Shown here: positions 1 through 7,072 of the stretch, piece after piece
Layout of the letters: each line of letters begins with the position of its first letter
Position numbering within the stretch: position 1 is the first letter of the stretch
Assembly: GCA_021203805.1 (NCBI GenBank)
Contig: JAJQAM010000003.1
Span: 1-26,913 of the forward strand
Direction: 5' to 3'
Length of the DNA: 26,913 nucleotides
Origin: Coprobacillus sp.
GTDB lineage: Bacteria > Bacillota_I > Bacilli_A > RFN20 > CAG-826
The notes under the pieces: model-generated
What the model was told of the DNA's origin: nothing
Database searches by the model: none
The model's input: only the letters and a program-made list of their open reading frames with translations
Program-made: the position numbers and the translations under genes

Positions 1-503
1 AGACTCTTTAACCTTTTTTCAGTCTCATCGGGAGTGGATCCTTCTTTCATAATAGCGAGCCGCTGGGTCACTCTTAGGATATGAGTGTCCACCGCTAGGT
101 CGGGGATATGAAATACCTCGGCTCTAATCACTCCAGCGGATTTATTTCCAATCCCTGGAAGAGAGGAAAGTACGGCTTTGTCACTTGGCAAAACACCATC
201 GTACTCACTAGCTAATACTTTAGCAAAATCAACGACATTTTTCGCTTTATTATGGTAAAGTCCTATCGTTTTTATAATATTTTCAATATCTTTTACTTCT
301 GCCTTGCTAAGGGATTCAATGCTTGGATACTGCTTAAATAAAACCCTAGTTACGTCGTTTACTTTCTTATCTGTAGTTTGAGCGGAAAGCATAACCGCAA
401 TCGCTAGCTCATAATCTTTTGTGTAATATAGCTCGCAGTGAGCGTCAGGAAAAAGCTCCTCTATATAATCAAGAATCTGTTTTACACTACTCTTACTAGT
501 CAT
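1..503 (-). CDS. nth: Endonuclease III (DNA glycosylase/AP lyase), C-terminus outside window
   Basis: Base-excision repair enzyme that removes oxidised pyrimidines and cuts at the abasic site. I translated the minus strand from the ATG at 503; the frame stays open to the window edge (167 codons), so the 3' end is missing. Visible family marks are LSAQTTD near residue 40, the helix-hairpin-helix LPGIGNKSAG holding the catalytic Lys, and VDTHILRV holding the catalytic Asp. The four Cys that bind the [4Fe-4S] cluster in this family lie beyond the edge, so their presence cannot be checked. The start overlaps the end of dnaD by 8 bases and has no strong ribosome binding site, which suggests translational coupling. 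The dnaD-nth order is the same as in B. subtilis. Confidence 0.95.
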   Translation of the reverse strand, partial: MTSKSSVKQILDYIEELFPDAHCELYYTKDYELAIAVMLSAQTTDKKVNDVTRVLFKQYPSIESLSKAEVKDIENIIKTIGLYHNKAKNVVDFAKVLASEYDGVLPSDKAVLSSLPGIGNKSAGVIRAEVFHIPDLAVDTHILRVTQRLAIMKEGSTPDETEKRLKS

Positions 504-1137
504 CGTCAATATCAAGCCAAGGGGTCTTAGCTATTTCAATGGTCTCATCAATGTTTTTGTCCCACTTATCGCTAAGGGCGGAAACTCCTTCTTTTTGCTG
601 GTCCGCTTTCTTTTCCCAGCTAAGAAGGATTTTATCAACTTCTCTGAGGCTCTTTTTATTGCGCTTTACCGCTTCTTTTACGGCGTCTAGGATCATCTCT
701 TCGGTATGACCAAGAGCAAGCCAGCCGCTTATTTTATCCACTTCGACTGGGGAGAGAGTACGGCTTAGCTCCTTTTCAATCTTAGTGTAGATATTATCGG
801 GAAGCTCTTGGAGCTTTTTAGAGGTCTTCTTTTTAGCAGATGTGAATTCAAATTCACTAAATAAGATTTCCTGAAGGGGATCAAGAGTAGTCACTGTGCC
901 CCGCCAGGTAGTTACATATTCGATGTAGTGCTTCTTAAGAAGAGAGGCAAGAAGGGAGTCAATCGTCGAGACATCTAGGTTCATCTTAAGAGATAATAGG
1001 TCAGCGGTGATTAAAGGATTATCCTGAGAAATAAGATGGTCAATCATTAAAATAACCGCAAGTTCATCTTCGCTTATCTTGAGGTCTTTATAGTTTTCAA
1101 GAAGTAAATAGCTAAAATCAAGTCCGTCTGTTACCAT
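496..1137 (-). CDS. dnaD: DnaD-family replication initiation/restart protein
   Basis: DnaD helps load the replicative helicase in low-GC Gram-positives. The 213-residue protein has an N-terminal winged-helix region (about residues 15-95) and a C-terminal DnaD/DnaB2 domain (about 120-185) that ends in EVDKILLSWEKK, a form of the family's YxxxIxxxW motif. B. subtilis DnaD is of similar size. The ATG at 1137 has GGAG 7 bases upstream. It lies 15 bases after the CCA-enzyme stop and overlaps nth by 8 bases, so cca, dnaD and nth are probably one transcript. The family call is firm. Whether the protein acts mainly in initiation or in restart cannot be seen. Confidence 0.92.
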   Translation of the reverse strand: MVTDGLDFSYLLLENYKDLKISEDELAVILMIDHLISQDNPLITADLLSLKMNLDVSTIDSLLASLLKKHYIEYVTTWRGTVTTLDPLQEILFSEFEFTSAKKKTSKKLQELPDNIYTKIEKELSRTLSPVEVDKISGWLALGHTEEMILDAVKEAVKRNKKSLREVDKILLSWEKKADQQKEGVSALSDKWDKNIDETIEIAKTPWLDIDDD

Positions 1138-1152
1138 AATTTAACTCCGCTA

Positions 1153-1848
1153 CTATTCTATACTATCATCTAGGTAATTAGTTATATTAAAATAACTAAA
1201 TGTTTCTCTAACCTTATCTTTATCAGGGCATTTAATCTTTTTGATTTCCATCTTAATCTTTTCAGGATTAAGTGAATCTAGTGATGAGATGTATTTTCTA
1301 ATGGCCTTTTCTAGCTTTTCATCTAGGGTAAAATCTAGGTCCACAGCAAAGCGAAGGGCTCTTATAATTCGAAGAGCGTCCTCCTTAATTCTCTTATAGG
1401 GGCAGCCAATAGTTTTGATAACCCTGTTATCAAGATCGCTTTTACCATTTACGAGATCAATGAGATTTAAATCTGAGTCCATATAGAGGCCGTTAATTGT
1501 AAAATCTCTTCTTCTTACGTCTTCTTTTAGTGACTTTACATAGATAACTTCGCTTGGATGACGGGAGTCAGAATATCCCTTTTCTTTTCTAAAGGTCGTT
1601 ATCTGAAAGTGAAGATTATTCTCTTTTAGAGAAATAACGCCGTATTTCTCAAAGGAGGTATCAAGCTTATAGCCTTTTAGAATTTCTTTCACTTCCGAAG
1701 GGAGAGCAGGGGTAGTTAAATCAAAGTCGGTAAAATCTATATCGAGAAGAATATCCCTAACAGTACCGCCCACTAAATAAAGAGAAGAGCTATTCTCTTT
1801 AAAAATAGCAGCCAGTTTCTTATAGATTTCTACCCCTTCACTACTCAT
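1153..1848 (-). CDS. cca: Short class II CCA tRNA nucleotidyltransferase / poly(A) polymerase family (head and neck only)
   Basis: Enzymes of this family add or repair the 3' CCA of tRNA with no nucleic-acid template. All five class II motifs are visible in order: A (LVGGTVRD with DFDLTT carrying the two metal-binding Asp), B (RRDFTIN), the flexible segment, D (EDALR, the amino-acid template for CTP/ATP) and E (NPEKIKMEI). The protein stops at 231 residues, about 30 after motif E, where typical members run to about 400. The body and tail domains that grip the tRNA are absent, and dnaD begins 15 bases later, so no broken remainder follows. The ATG at 1848 lies 2 bases past the HU stop, with GGAGG well upstream inside the HU gene, so coupled translation is likely. 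CCA-adding, A-adding and poly(A) activities cannot be told apart. Confidence 0.85.
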   Translation of the reverse strand: MSSEGVEIYKKLAAIFKENSSSLYLVGGTVRDILLDIDFTDFDLTTPALPSEVKEILKGYKLDTSFEKYGVISLKENNLHFQITTFRKEKGYSDSRHPSEVIYVKSLKEDVRRRDFTINGLYMDSDLNLIDLVNGKSDLDNRVIKTIGCPYKRIKEDALRIIRALRFAVDLDFTLDEKLEKAIRKYISSLDSLNPEKIKMEIKKIKCPDKDKVRETFSYFNITNYLDDSIE

Positions 1849-1850
1849 GG

Positions 1851-2132
1851 CTACTTATTGAGCTCCTCCTTAAAAGATTTGGATAGATGAAAGGCCACGC
1901 TTTTGGTCTCGGGAATTTTAATAATCTCGTGAGAGGATGGGGAAGTGCCCACTCTCGCTGATTTAGTAAGAGGAACAAATGTTCCAAAATTAGAGATATT
2001 AACTTCGTTCCCTTCTCTTAAGGCAATCTTAATGGTGTCAAAAAGAAAATTCACTGCAATTTCAGCGTCTTTTCGAAGTAACCCTCCTTCTTCAAATAGA
2101 GCGGTTACAAGTTCACTTTTGTTAATTTTCAT
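1851..2132 (-). CDS. HU/IHF-family nucleoid protein with divergent arm
   Basis: A 93-residue histone-like DNA-bending protein that should act as a dimer on the nucleoid. The N-terminal half fits HU well (NKSELV, then the helical pair, then the EVNISNFGTF turn). The beta-arm is unusual: the usual RxGRNPxTG motif reads RVGTSPSSH here. The Pro that wedges into DNA and the first Arg are kept, but Arg-Asn and Thr-Gly are not. The C-terminal helix (SKSFKEELNK) is typical. GAGG lies 8 bases before the ATG at 2132. In B. subtilis the HU gene hbs also lies downstream of der. It is probably the main HU, although a paralogue elsewhere with a canonical arm is possible. Confidence 0.9.
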   Translation of the reverse strand: MKINKSELVTALFEEGGLLRKDAEIAVNFLFDTIKIALREGNEVNISNFGTFVPLTKSARVGTSPSSHEIIKIPETKSVAFHLSKSFKEELNK

Positions 2133-2180
2133 TTCAATTACCTCGTAACTTTCTGAAATTTTTATCTATTTTGGTCAGAA

Positions 2181-3503
2181 TTATAAATCTTTTTCGCGTC
2201 TCGCTTTGAGATTAAATTTGATGGGAGTGCCATCGAAGTTAAAGGCCGCTCGAAGTTGGTTTTCTAGGTATCTCTGATAAGAGAAGTGCATGAACTTAGG
2301 ATTATTAACCGAGAGCATAAAGGTAGGCGGAGCGACGCTTACCTGAGTGGCATATAAGATCTTAAGCCTTCCGCCGTTGAAGTAAGGCGGCTCGTTTAGT
2401 CTTACCGCGTCCTGAATAATGTTATTAAGAAGACCGGTAGTAATCCTTGTCTGATAAGCCTCGCTTACCATATCAAGGGCTTTAAAGAAGGTATTCATTC
2501 TCGCTCCAGTAAGAGCGGAGACAAAGACAATTGGAGCGTAGTTAAGAAACTTAAATTCGTTTCTAACCTTCTTAGTGAAATCATCAATTGCCGTTTCGCT
2601 TTTAGGAACTAGGTCCCATTTATTGACGACGATGATAATCGCTTTCTTAAGATCAGTGGCATAAGAGATAACATGTTTATCCTGCTCCACTATGCCTTCA
2701 TTTGCGTCGAGAACAAGGCAAACAATCTCGCTACGTTCTATCGCTTTTAACGCCCTTATTGCGCTATATTTGTCTATTGATTCATAGATTTTGCCCTTTT
2801 TACGAAGGCCCGCAGTATCAATAAGTGTGTACTTTTTGCCGTCTTTTTCAAAATAAGTGTCAATGGCGTCCCTAGTTGTCCCGCTTATTGGGGAGACAAT
2901 CGTTCTCTCTTCTTTTAAAATCGCATTAGATAGGGAGGATTTACCGACATTTGGGCGCCCAATTATGCAAAATGTCGTGCCTTCACTCTCCTCTTCTTCG
3001 ACCGCTTCTGGAAGAAGAGAAATAATTTTATTAAGGAGATCGCCCACTCCAATGCCGTGCACAGCTGAGAGGGCAATTGGCTCGCCAAGCTGAAGAGAAT
3101 AGAACTCATGAGCGAGGCCGATATGGGCAATATCATCAATCTTATTAACACAGAAGATGATGGGCTTACCTGACTCGCGAAGCATTCTTGAGATGACCAT
3201 ATCATCTTCAGTTGGGCCTAGCTCTCCGTCTCCAACAAAGACTATGACATCCGCTTCATCAATAGCAATCTCCGCCTGCATTCTAATCTGAGCCTGAAAT
3301 GGAGCGTCGCTTATTTCAATACCTCCGGTATCGATTAAGGTAAAAGTGCGTCCTCTCCAGGTGCAAACTCCATATAGTCTATCCCTAGTAATTCCAGGGG
3401 TATCATCCACAATGGCTTTCCTCTCGCCTAAAAGGCGATTAAAAATCGTAGATTTCCCTACGTTAGGAGCGCCTACTATTGCCACAGTTGGAAGAAGGGC
3501 CAT
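2181..3503 (-). CDS. der: Ribosome assembly GTPase Der (EngA), two GTPase domains
   Basis: Essential GTPase that helps 50S ribosomal subunits mature. The 440-residue length is normal. The first G domain shows GAPNVGKST (P-loop), DTPGITRDR, DTGGI and NKID. The second shows GRPNVGKSS, SGTTRDAID, DTAGLR and NKWD. The C-terminal KH-like domain (from about residue 350) ends in a basic tail, FNLKARREKDL. The ATG at 3503 has GGAG 9 bases upstream and lies 6 bases after the cmk stop, so cmk and der are co-transcribed. The 48 bases between der and the HU gene hold only a weak inverted repeat (TTCTGA/TCAGAA), so read-through into the HU gene is likely. Confidence 0.97.
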   Translation of the reverse strand: MALLPTVAIVGAPNVGKSTIFNRLLGERKAIVDDTPGITRDRLYGVCTWRGRTFTLIDTGGIEISDAPFQAQIRMQAEIAIDEADVIVFVGDGELGPTEDDMVISRMLRESGKPIIFCVNKIDDIAHIGLAHEFYSLQLGEPIALSAVHGIGVGDLLNKIISLLPEAVEEEESEGTTFCIIGRPNVGKSSLSNAILKEERTIVSPISGTTRDAIDTYFEKDGKKYTLIDTAGLRKKGKIYESIDKYSAIRALKAIERSEIVCLVLDANEGIVEQDKHVISYATDLKKAIIIVVNKWDLVPKSETAIDDFTKKVRNEFKFLNYAPIVFVSALTGARMNTFFKALDMVSEAYQTRITTGLLNNIIQDAVRLNEPPYFNGGRLKILYATQVSVAPPTFMLSVNNPKFMHFSYQRYLENQLRAAFNFDGTPIKFNLKARREKDL

Positions 3504-3509
3504 TTCTCA

Positions 3510-4175
3510 TTACTCCTCTCCCATCTTTTTATTCACGATATCGATAATAGCTTGAACGACTTGCTCCACTGTTAGATACGAAGTATCTAAAAGTATAGAA
3601 TCAGGAGCGGGTTTAAGGGGAGCAAAATCGCGGTGAGAATCAATATAGTCTCTCTTTCTAAGCTCGTCCTCAACTTCTTCAAGAGTGGTTTCAATTCCTT
3701 TTTCAAGGTCCTCTTCGTAGCGGCGTATCGCTCTTGTTTCAATAGAGGCGATTTGATAAATCTTAATATCAGCGTTAGGAAGAACATATGTTCCAATGTC
3801 TCTTCCGTCCATAATCACCGAGTGATCAGCGGCCATCGCCCTTTGCTGCTTGACCATCTCAAGACGGATGTCTTTATAAGACGCAATATAAGAAACCTGA
3901 GAGGACACGAAAGGCTCTCGGATTGCTTCGGTTATATCTACTCCGTTACACCAAACGGTATCATCTAGTTTAAGGTCGATATGGACACTAGAAATAATAG
4001 CGCTACAAGCGGCTTCATCCTGACAGTCGATACCATTAGTGACACAGTACCACGTCACCGCGCGATACATGGCCCCCGTATCGATATAGGAAATATTAAG
4101 CCTCTTAGCCACTATTTTAGCGACGGTGCTCTTGCCTGCCGCTGCCGGTCCATCAATAGCAATTGAAACTTTCAT
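3510..4175 (-). CDS. cmk: Cytidylate kinase
   Basis: Phosphorylates CMP and dCMP to their diphosphates for nucleotide recycling in the cytosol. The 221-residue protein has the P-loop GPAAAGKST at the N-terminus, the substrate segment YIDTGAMYRAVT, the MDGRDIGT motif and an Arg-rich lid (TRAIRRYEEDL). Length and order are typical of bacterial Cmk. The ATG at 4175 has only a weak site (GTGAG) before it and lies 14 bases after the small membrane-protein gene. In B. subtilis, cmk, der and hbs lie in the same neighbourhood. Confidence 0.96.
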   Translation of the reverse strand: MKVSIAIDGPAAAGKSTVAKIVAKRLNISYIDTGAMYRAVTWYCVTNGIDCQDEAACSAIISSVHIDLKLDDTVWCNGVDITEAIREPFVSSQVSYIASYKDIRLEMVKQQRAMAADHSVIMDGRDIGTYVLPNADIKIYQIASIETRAIRRYEEDLEKGIETTLEEVEDELRKRDYIDSHRDFAPLKPAPDSILLDTSYLTVEQVVQAIIDIVNKKMGEE

Positions 4176-4189
4176 AATCTAATTTCTCA

Positions 4190-4465
4190 CTAAAATAAAA
4201 CTACTCCTAAGATGATGAGTAGAACGATAATGACGATAATGATTCCTCCAGAAACACTAACGAAGATAATGCGGTTTCTAAATCGATTATCTTTTTGAAC
4301 TGGTAAGTTGTCCTTCATTACCTGGTCAATAGGTAAGGTGGAATTTATATCAATTGTAGAGGTAGTTTCAGGTGTTTCTTGGGGCTTTAAAACATCATTA
4401 CTAGAATTTAGTAAAGAAGATCGATAACTAGCGTATTTAGTCTTTCTGGTCTCCATATTACCCAT
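4190..4465 (-). CDS. Small single-span membrane protein, function unknown
   Basis: I do not recognise this 91-residue protein. It has a polar, Ser/Thr-rich N-terminal stretch of about 65 residues, a basic patch (RFRNR) and one very hydrophobic C-terminal helix (about residues 68-91) of Ile, Val and Leu that runs to the last residue. That fits a tail-anchored protein with its N-terminus in the cytosol. There is no clear Shine-Dalgarno site before the ATG at 4465 or before the alternative ATG at 4456. It sits between ribU and cmk. In B. subtilis the same stretch carries ypbE, a single-span membrane protein with a LysM domain; this gene could be a reduced relative, but I see no LysM and that is only a guess from position. 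Confidence 0.65.
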   Translation of the reverse strand: MGNMETRKTKYASYRSSLLNSSNDVLKPQETPETTSTIDINSTLPIDQVMKDNLPVQKDNRFRNRIIFVSVSGGIIIVIIVLLIILGVVLF

Positions 4466-4512
4466 TATTTTACATGCTTTATTTCTAATTTTATAGATAA
4501 AATTTAGAAAAG

Positions 4513-5226
4513 TTATGTCGCGACAGGCTTTCGGGCGGTACGTTTATCAATAAATGTGTGAAGGCGTTTATAAAGAAGCCAGGTGAGAAGGACGACAATT
4601 GCATCTTTTATTAAGTTAAACGGCAGCGCCACCCATAGGAGGAAGGTAAAACCAAGAGAGGTCACATTAGGATTAACTAGCTGGCAGAGATAGAGAATCT
4701 GCTCCTCCGTAAAGCCCATCACAAACATATAGAAATCGAGAATTGGCCACGATGTTATAAAGGAGGCCACTACTACTTGAAAGGCCACTCCAATAAGGGA
4801 GGCCACGACGCATCCTTTAAACGAGCGGTGCCTTTTATAATACATGGCCGCTGGCACAACAAAGACCACCCCGTATATAAAATCTGCAAGCTCTCCCACC
4901 GCTAAGGTGGTGCTAAAAGGGATTTTAATAATCGTCTTAATAAGAATAATCATCATCCCTACGCCCGGTCCATAAGCAAAACCCGCTATTAAAGCGGGGA
5001 TTTCATCGAGGTGGATCTCTAAAAAGGTCGGGAATATAGGGAGAGCAAACTGGAAAAGGGGAACGACATATAAAATAACCGCAAAAGTTGAAAAGATTGC
5101 GGTTCTAGTAATGAGCTCAATGGTCACACCTTTCGCTTTGTAGAAATTATGCGTAAGCAAAATAACAAGGAGGATGAGGACCAAGATAAGAGCAATCGAT
5201 AAACGGGCAATATCCCAATTTGACAT
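4513..5226 (-). CDS. ribU: Riboflavin ECF transporter substrate-binding (S) component RibU
   Basis: Membrane S component that captures riboflavin and works with the shared EcfA/A'/T energising module, which is not in this window. The 237-residue protein is almost all membrane helices, and the segment FPTFLEIHLDEIPALIAGF followed by GPGVGM and an internal KTIIKIP is typical of RibU. It is longer than most RibU proteins (about 190 residues). The excess is a first hydrophobic helix (about residues 8-28) before the core six-helix fold, plus a basic C-terminal tail. The ATG at 5226 comes right after the U-tract of the upstream riboswitch terminator, which strongly supports riboflavin uptake. The nearest upstream gene ends at 5413, so ribU probably has its own promoter. 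Confidence 0.93.
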   Translation of the reverse strand: MSNWDIARLSIALILVLILLVILLTHNFYKAKGVTIELITRTAIFSTFAVILYVVPLFQFALPIFPTFLEIHLDEIPALIAGFAYGPGVGMMIILIKTIIKIPFSTTLAVGELADFIYGVVFVVPAAMYYKRHRSFKGCVVASLIGVAFQVVVASFITSWPILDFYMFVMGFTEEQILYLCQLVNPNVTSLGFTFLLWVALPFNLIKDAIVVLLTWLLYKRLHTFIDKRTARKPVAT

Positions 5227-5250
5227 AAAAAATCACTCTATTCAGAGTGA
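5227..5250 (-). terminator. ribU: Riboswitch-controlled terminator hairpin before ribU
   Basis: In the minus-strand RNA, UCACUCU pairs with AGAGUGA across a GAAU loop (7 bp) and is followed by six U and then directly by the ribU AUG. The 3' arm also holds the only Shine-Dalgarno-like bases (GAGUGA). The hairpin could therefore stop transcription, hide the ribosome site, or both, when FMN is bound upstream. An alternative pairing of AGAGAC at the riboswitch 3' edge with GUCACUCU (2-base bulge) could serve as the antiterminator; this is inferred from base pairing only. Confidence 0.8.
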
Positions 5251-5272
5251 CGCTTTTATGAAATAGACTAAG

Positions 5273-5386
5273 TCTCTTCTTTCATCCAGACTTTACTGTC
5301 GCCACTTGAATTTCACAAGTTCGGCCTTTTAGGCTTGCGGGGTTTACCGCCGGTCGAGGAATTTCACCATCACCCTGAAGTATCTT
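5273..5386 (-). ncRNA. FMN riboswitch (RFN element)
   Basis: The minus strand carries the conserved RFN blocks in order: TTCAGGG, GGTGAAATTCC, GACCGGCGGTAAA, CCCGCAAGCC, a second GTGAAATTC, then CGACAGTAAAGTCTGGATG. Closing P1 pairs CUUC with GAAG, with a weaker outer part. RFN elements bind FMN and turn off riboflavin synthesis or uptake genes. Here the target is ribU, read next on the same strand. Confidence 0.97.
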
Positions 5387-5388
5387 TT

Positions 5389-5416
5389 ATTATAAATAAT
5401 AAACTAATAATATCAA
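5389..5416 (-). promoter_or_regulatory. Promoter of the FMN riboswitch-ribU unit
   Basis: TTGATA (5411-5416, minus strand) and a perfect TATAAT (5389-5394) are 16 bases apart, just before the riboswitch 5' end. The -35 box overlaps the stop codon of the ParB-like gene. Confidence 0.8.
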
Positions 5417-6285
5417 GACTTTTGCTTACCGCCAGGTCTTAAAAGTTTTTTCGTACCTTGATTAAAGGAGTATTCATCTTCCCAAGAAAGGGTAACTTTC
5501 TTACTAGTAACGGAGGCCTTGCAGCTATACTGAGCGGAAAGTTTATTTTCAAGCTCATCAAGATCGAGATTATGCTTAAGGGAATAAATAAGCCTTTCGG
5601 TTTCCCTAACGGAGAGATGATTCATCTTAATCTCATCGACGTAGTGAAGAATCTCTTCATCGCTAAGCGTCATGAGTGCGCGTACATGCCCAACGCTGAT
5701 TTTCTCATCGATAATATCGTTAATTACGGACTGGGGGAGTTTCTTAAGGCGAAGAATATTAGTCACCTGGGAGCGGGAGAAGTTCATGGCCTCCGCTATT
5801 TCTCCCTGAGAAATATGGTATTTCCTATAAAGGCGGTTAAGAACATAAGAGAGCTCTATAATAGAGCTTTCTCTATTGTTTTTAAGATAAGCCGCTTGGA
5901 GAAGGAGCTTTTCTTCCTCTTCCACTTCTATGACGTAGCAGTCCACATTCTCATAGTTACAGTCTTTAGCGGCGTAGTAAATAGCGCGGGGATAGACCAC
6001 TTCATACCTCTCAGCATTTCTAGCCACTACTAAAGGATCATAAACGTTACCTGCGTATAGTGTAGTATGCACTCTATCATAGACTTTCTTATTGATTCGA
6101 ACGTTTTTTAAAATAGGGGAATCATCGATTAAATCCACCCTAATATATCCGTGAAACGAGTTACTTGATTCGTACTCTTTTTCAATGTTTTCAATGACAT
6201 TAGTGTCTGCAAATCTTTTAACTAAGTGCGAAAGCGAGGTATTGAGAATTCTCTCGTCTTCTTCATCATCTCGTTTCATGATCAA
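5413..6285 (-). CDS. ParB-family protein with degenerate CTP-binding box
   Basis: Partner of ParA in chromosome segregation, or a Noc-like relative. The N-terminal ParB box is recognisable (LYAGNVYDPLVV, then YEVV...YYAAK, about residues 76-107). The central helix-turn-helix (about 155-205) is strong, with ISQGEIAEAMNFSRSQVTN and then ISVGHVRALMTL, as in Spo0J/Noc. The family's GERR motif, which binds CTP in sliding-clamp ParB, reads PRAI (residues 99-102). The protein ends at 290 residues with a short C-terminal part. Two starts are possible: a TTG at 6285, with GAGG 7 bases upstream, or an ATG at 6279. Both overlap the end of parA (by 20 or 14 bases). The order rsmG-parA-parB supports the Par call, but clamp formation on parS is doubtful. 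Confidence 0.85.
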   Translation of the reverse strand: MIMKRDDEEDERILNTSLSHLVKRFADTNVIENIEKEYESSNSFHGYIRVDLIDDSPILKNVRINKKVYDRVHTTLYAGNVYDPLVVARNAERYEVVYPRAIYYAAKDCNYENVDCYVIEVEEEEKLLLQAAYLKNNRESSIIELSYVLNRLYRKYHISQGEIAEAMNFSRSQVTNILRLKKLPQSVINDIIDEKISVGHVRALMTLSDEEILHYVDEIKMNHLSVRETERLIYSLKHNLDLDELENKLSAQYSCKASVTSKKVTLSWEDEYSFNQGTKKLLRPGGKQKS

Positions 6286-7033
6286 TCACTTCCCTCGCTA
6301 AAGAGAAATAAGCCATCGCACTGGTGGAAGATGGACGGTATAAAGTAACTGGGAGTCCTTTGGCATTGCTTTCAGGAACAGAGATGTTTCTAGGTATCTG
6401 AGTAAGGAAGGTAGTTTCCTTAAAAAGGGAGCGGATTTGCATACTTATTTCAATACATAAACGGCTTTTTGAGTCAAACATAGTAAGAAGGAATCCCTCA
6501 ATTCCAAGGTTAGGATTATGGGACGCCTGGATACGAGATACAGATGAAAGAATCTGGGCAACCGCCTCCATAGCGAAGTATTCGCACTGAACAGGAATGA
6601 GAATTGAGTCCGCTGCGACAAGGGCATTTAATGTGAGAAGGGCAAGAGAAGGCGGGCAGTCAATAATGATATAATCGTACTCTTTTTTAAGGCCCATTAA
6701 AGCGTCCTTAAGAAGGGTGAAGGGATCACCATTTTTATTAGAGGCACTGGCATCGATTGATGCTAGCATCAATTTAGAGGGAATTAAATCTAAATTCTTA
6801 AAAACTTTACGAATAACAGTGTTGATATCAGCGCCGTTATTTAAAACATCATAGATGGATTTATTTATTAAAGTAATGTCCACACCAAAACCACGAGAGC
6901 AGTTTCCCTGCGGATCCATATCAATCACGAGAACTTTGCGGTCAAAATGGGCAAGAGCCGCTCCTAAATTAATCGATGTGGTGGTTTTACCAACACCGCC
7001 TTTCTGGTTAGCGATAGCAATAATTTTACTCAT
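6266..7033 (-). CDS. parA: ParA/Soj chromosome-partitioning ATPase
   Basis: Deviant Walker ATPase that moves or positions ParB-bound DNA and, as Soj, also acts on DnaA in relatives. The 255-residue protein has the deviant P-loop KGGVGKTT at residues 11-18, the switch I segment DMDPQGN, and Walker B DYIIIDCPPS. It has no N-terminal DNA-binding extension, as is normal for chromosomal Soj. There is no Shine-Dalgarno site before the ATG at 7033. A perfect TATAAT (7041-7046, minus strand) lies 7 bases upstream, so a leaderless message is possible, although no -35 box is visible. The gene ends in TGA inside the ParB-like gene. Confidence 0.95.
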   Translation of the reverse strand: MSKIIAIANQKGGVGKTTTSINLGAALAHFDRKVLVIDMDPQGNCSRGFGVDITLINKSIYDVLNNGADINTVIRKVFKNLDLIPSKLMLASIDASASNKNGDPFTLLKDALMGLKKEYDYIIIDCPPSLALLTLNALVAADSILIPVQCEYFAMEAVAQILSSVSRIQASHNPNLGIEGFLLTMFDSKSRLCIEISMQIRSLFKETTFLTQIPRNISVPESNAKGLPVTLYRPSSTSAMAYFSLAREVIDHETR

Positions 7034-7072
7034 ATTCTAAATTATATCTAATTTATTGGCAAAATAAACGAT

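Noticed and set aside
5458..6033. 191-codon open frame on the plus strand
   Set aside because: It lies wholly opposite the ParB-like gene, has no recognisable protein motif, and is the antisense shadow of a clear coding frame.
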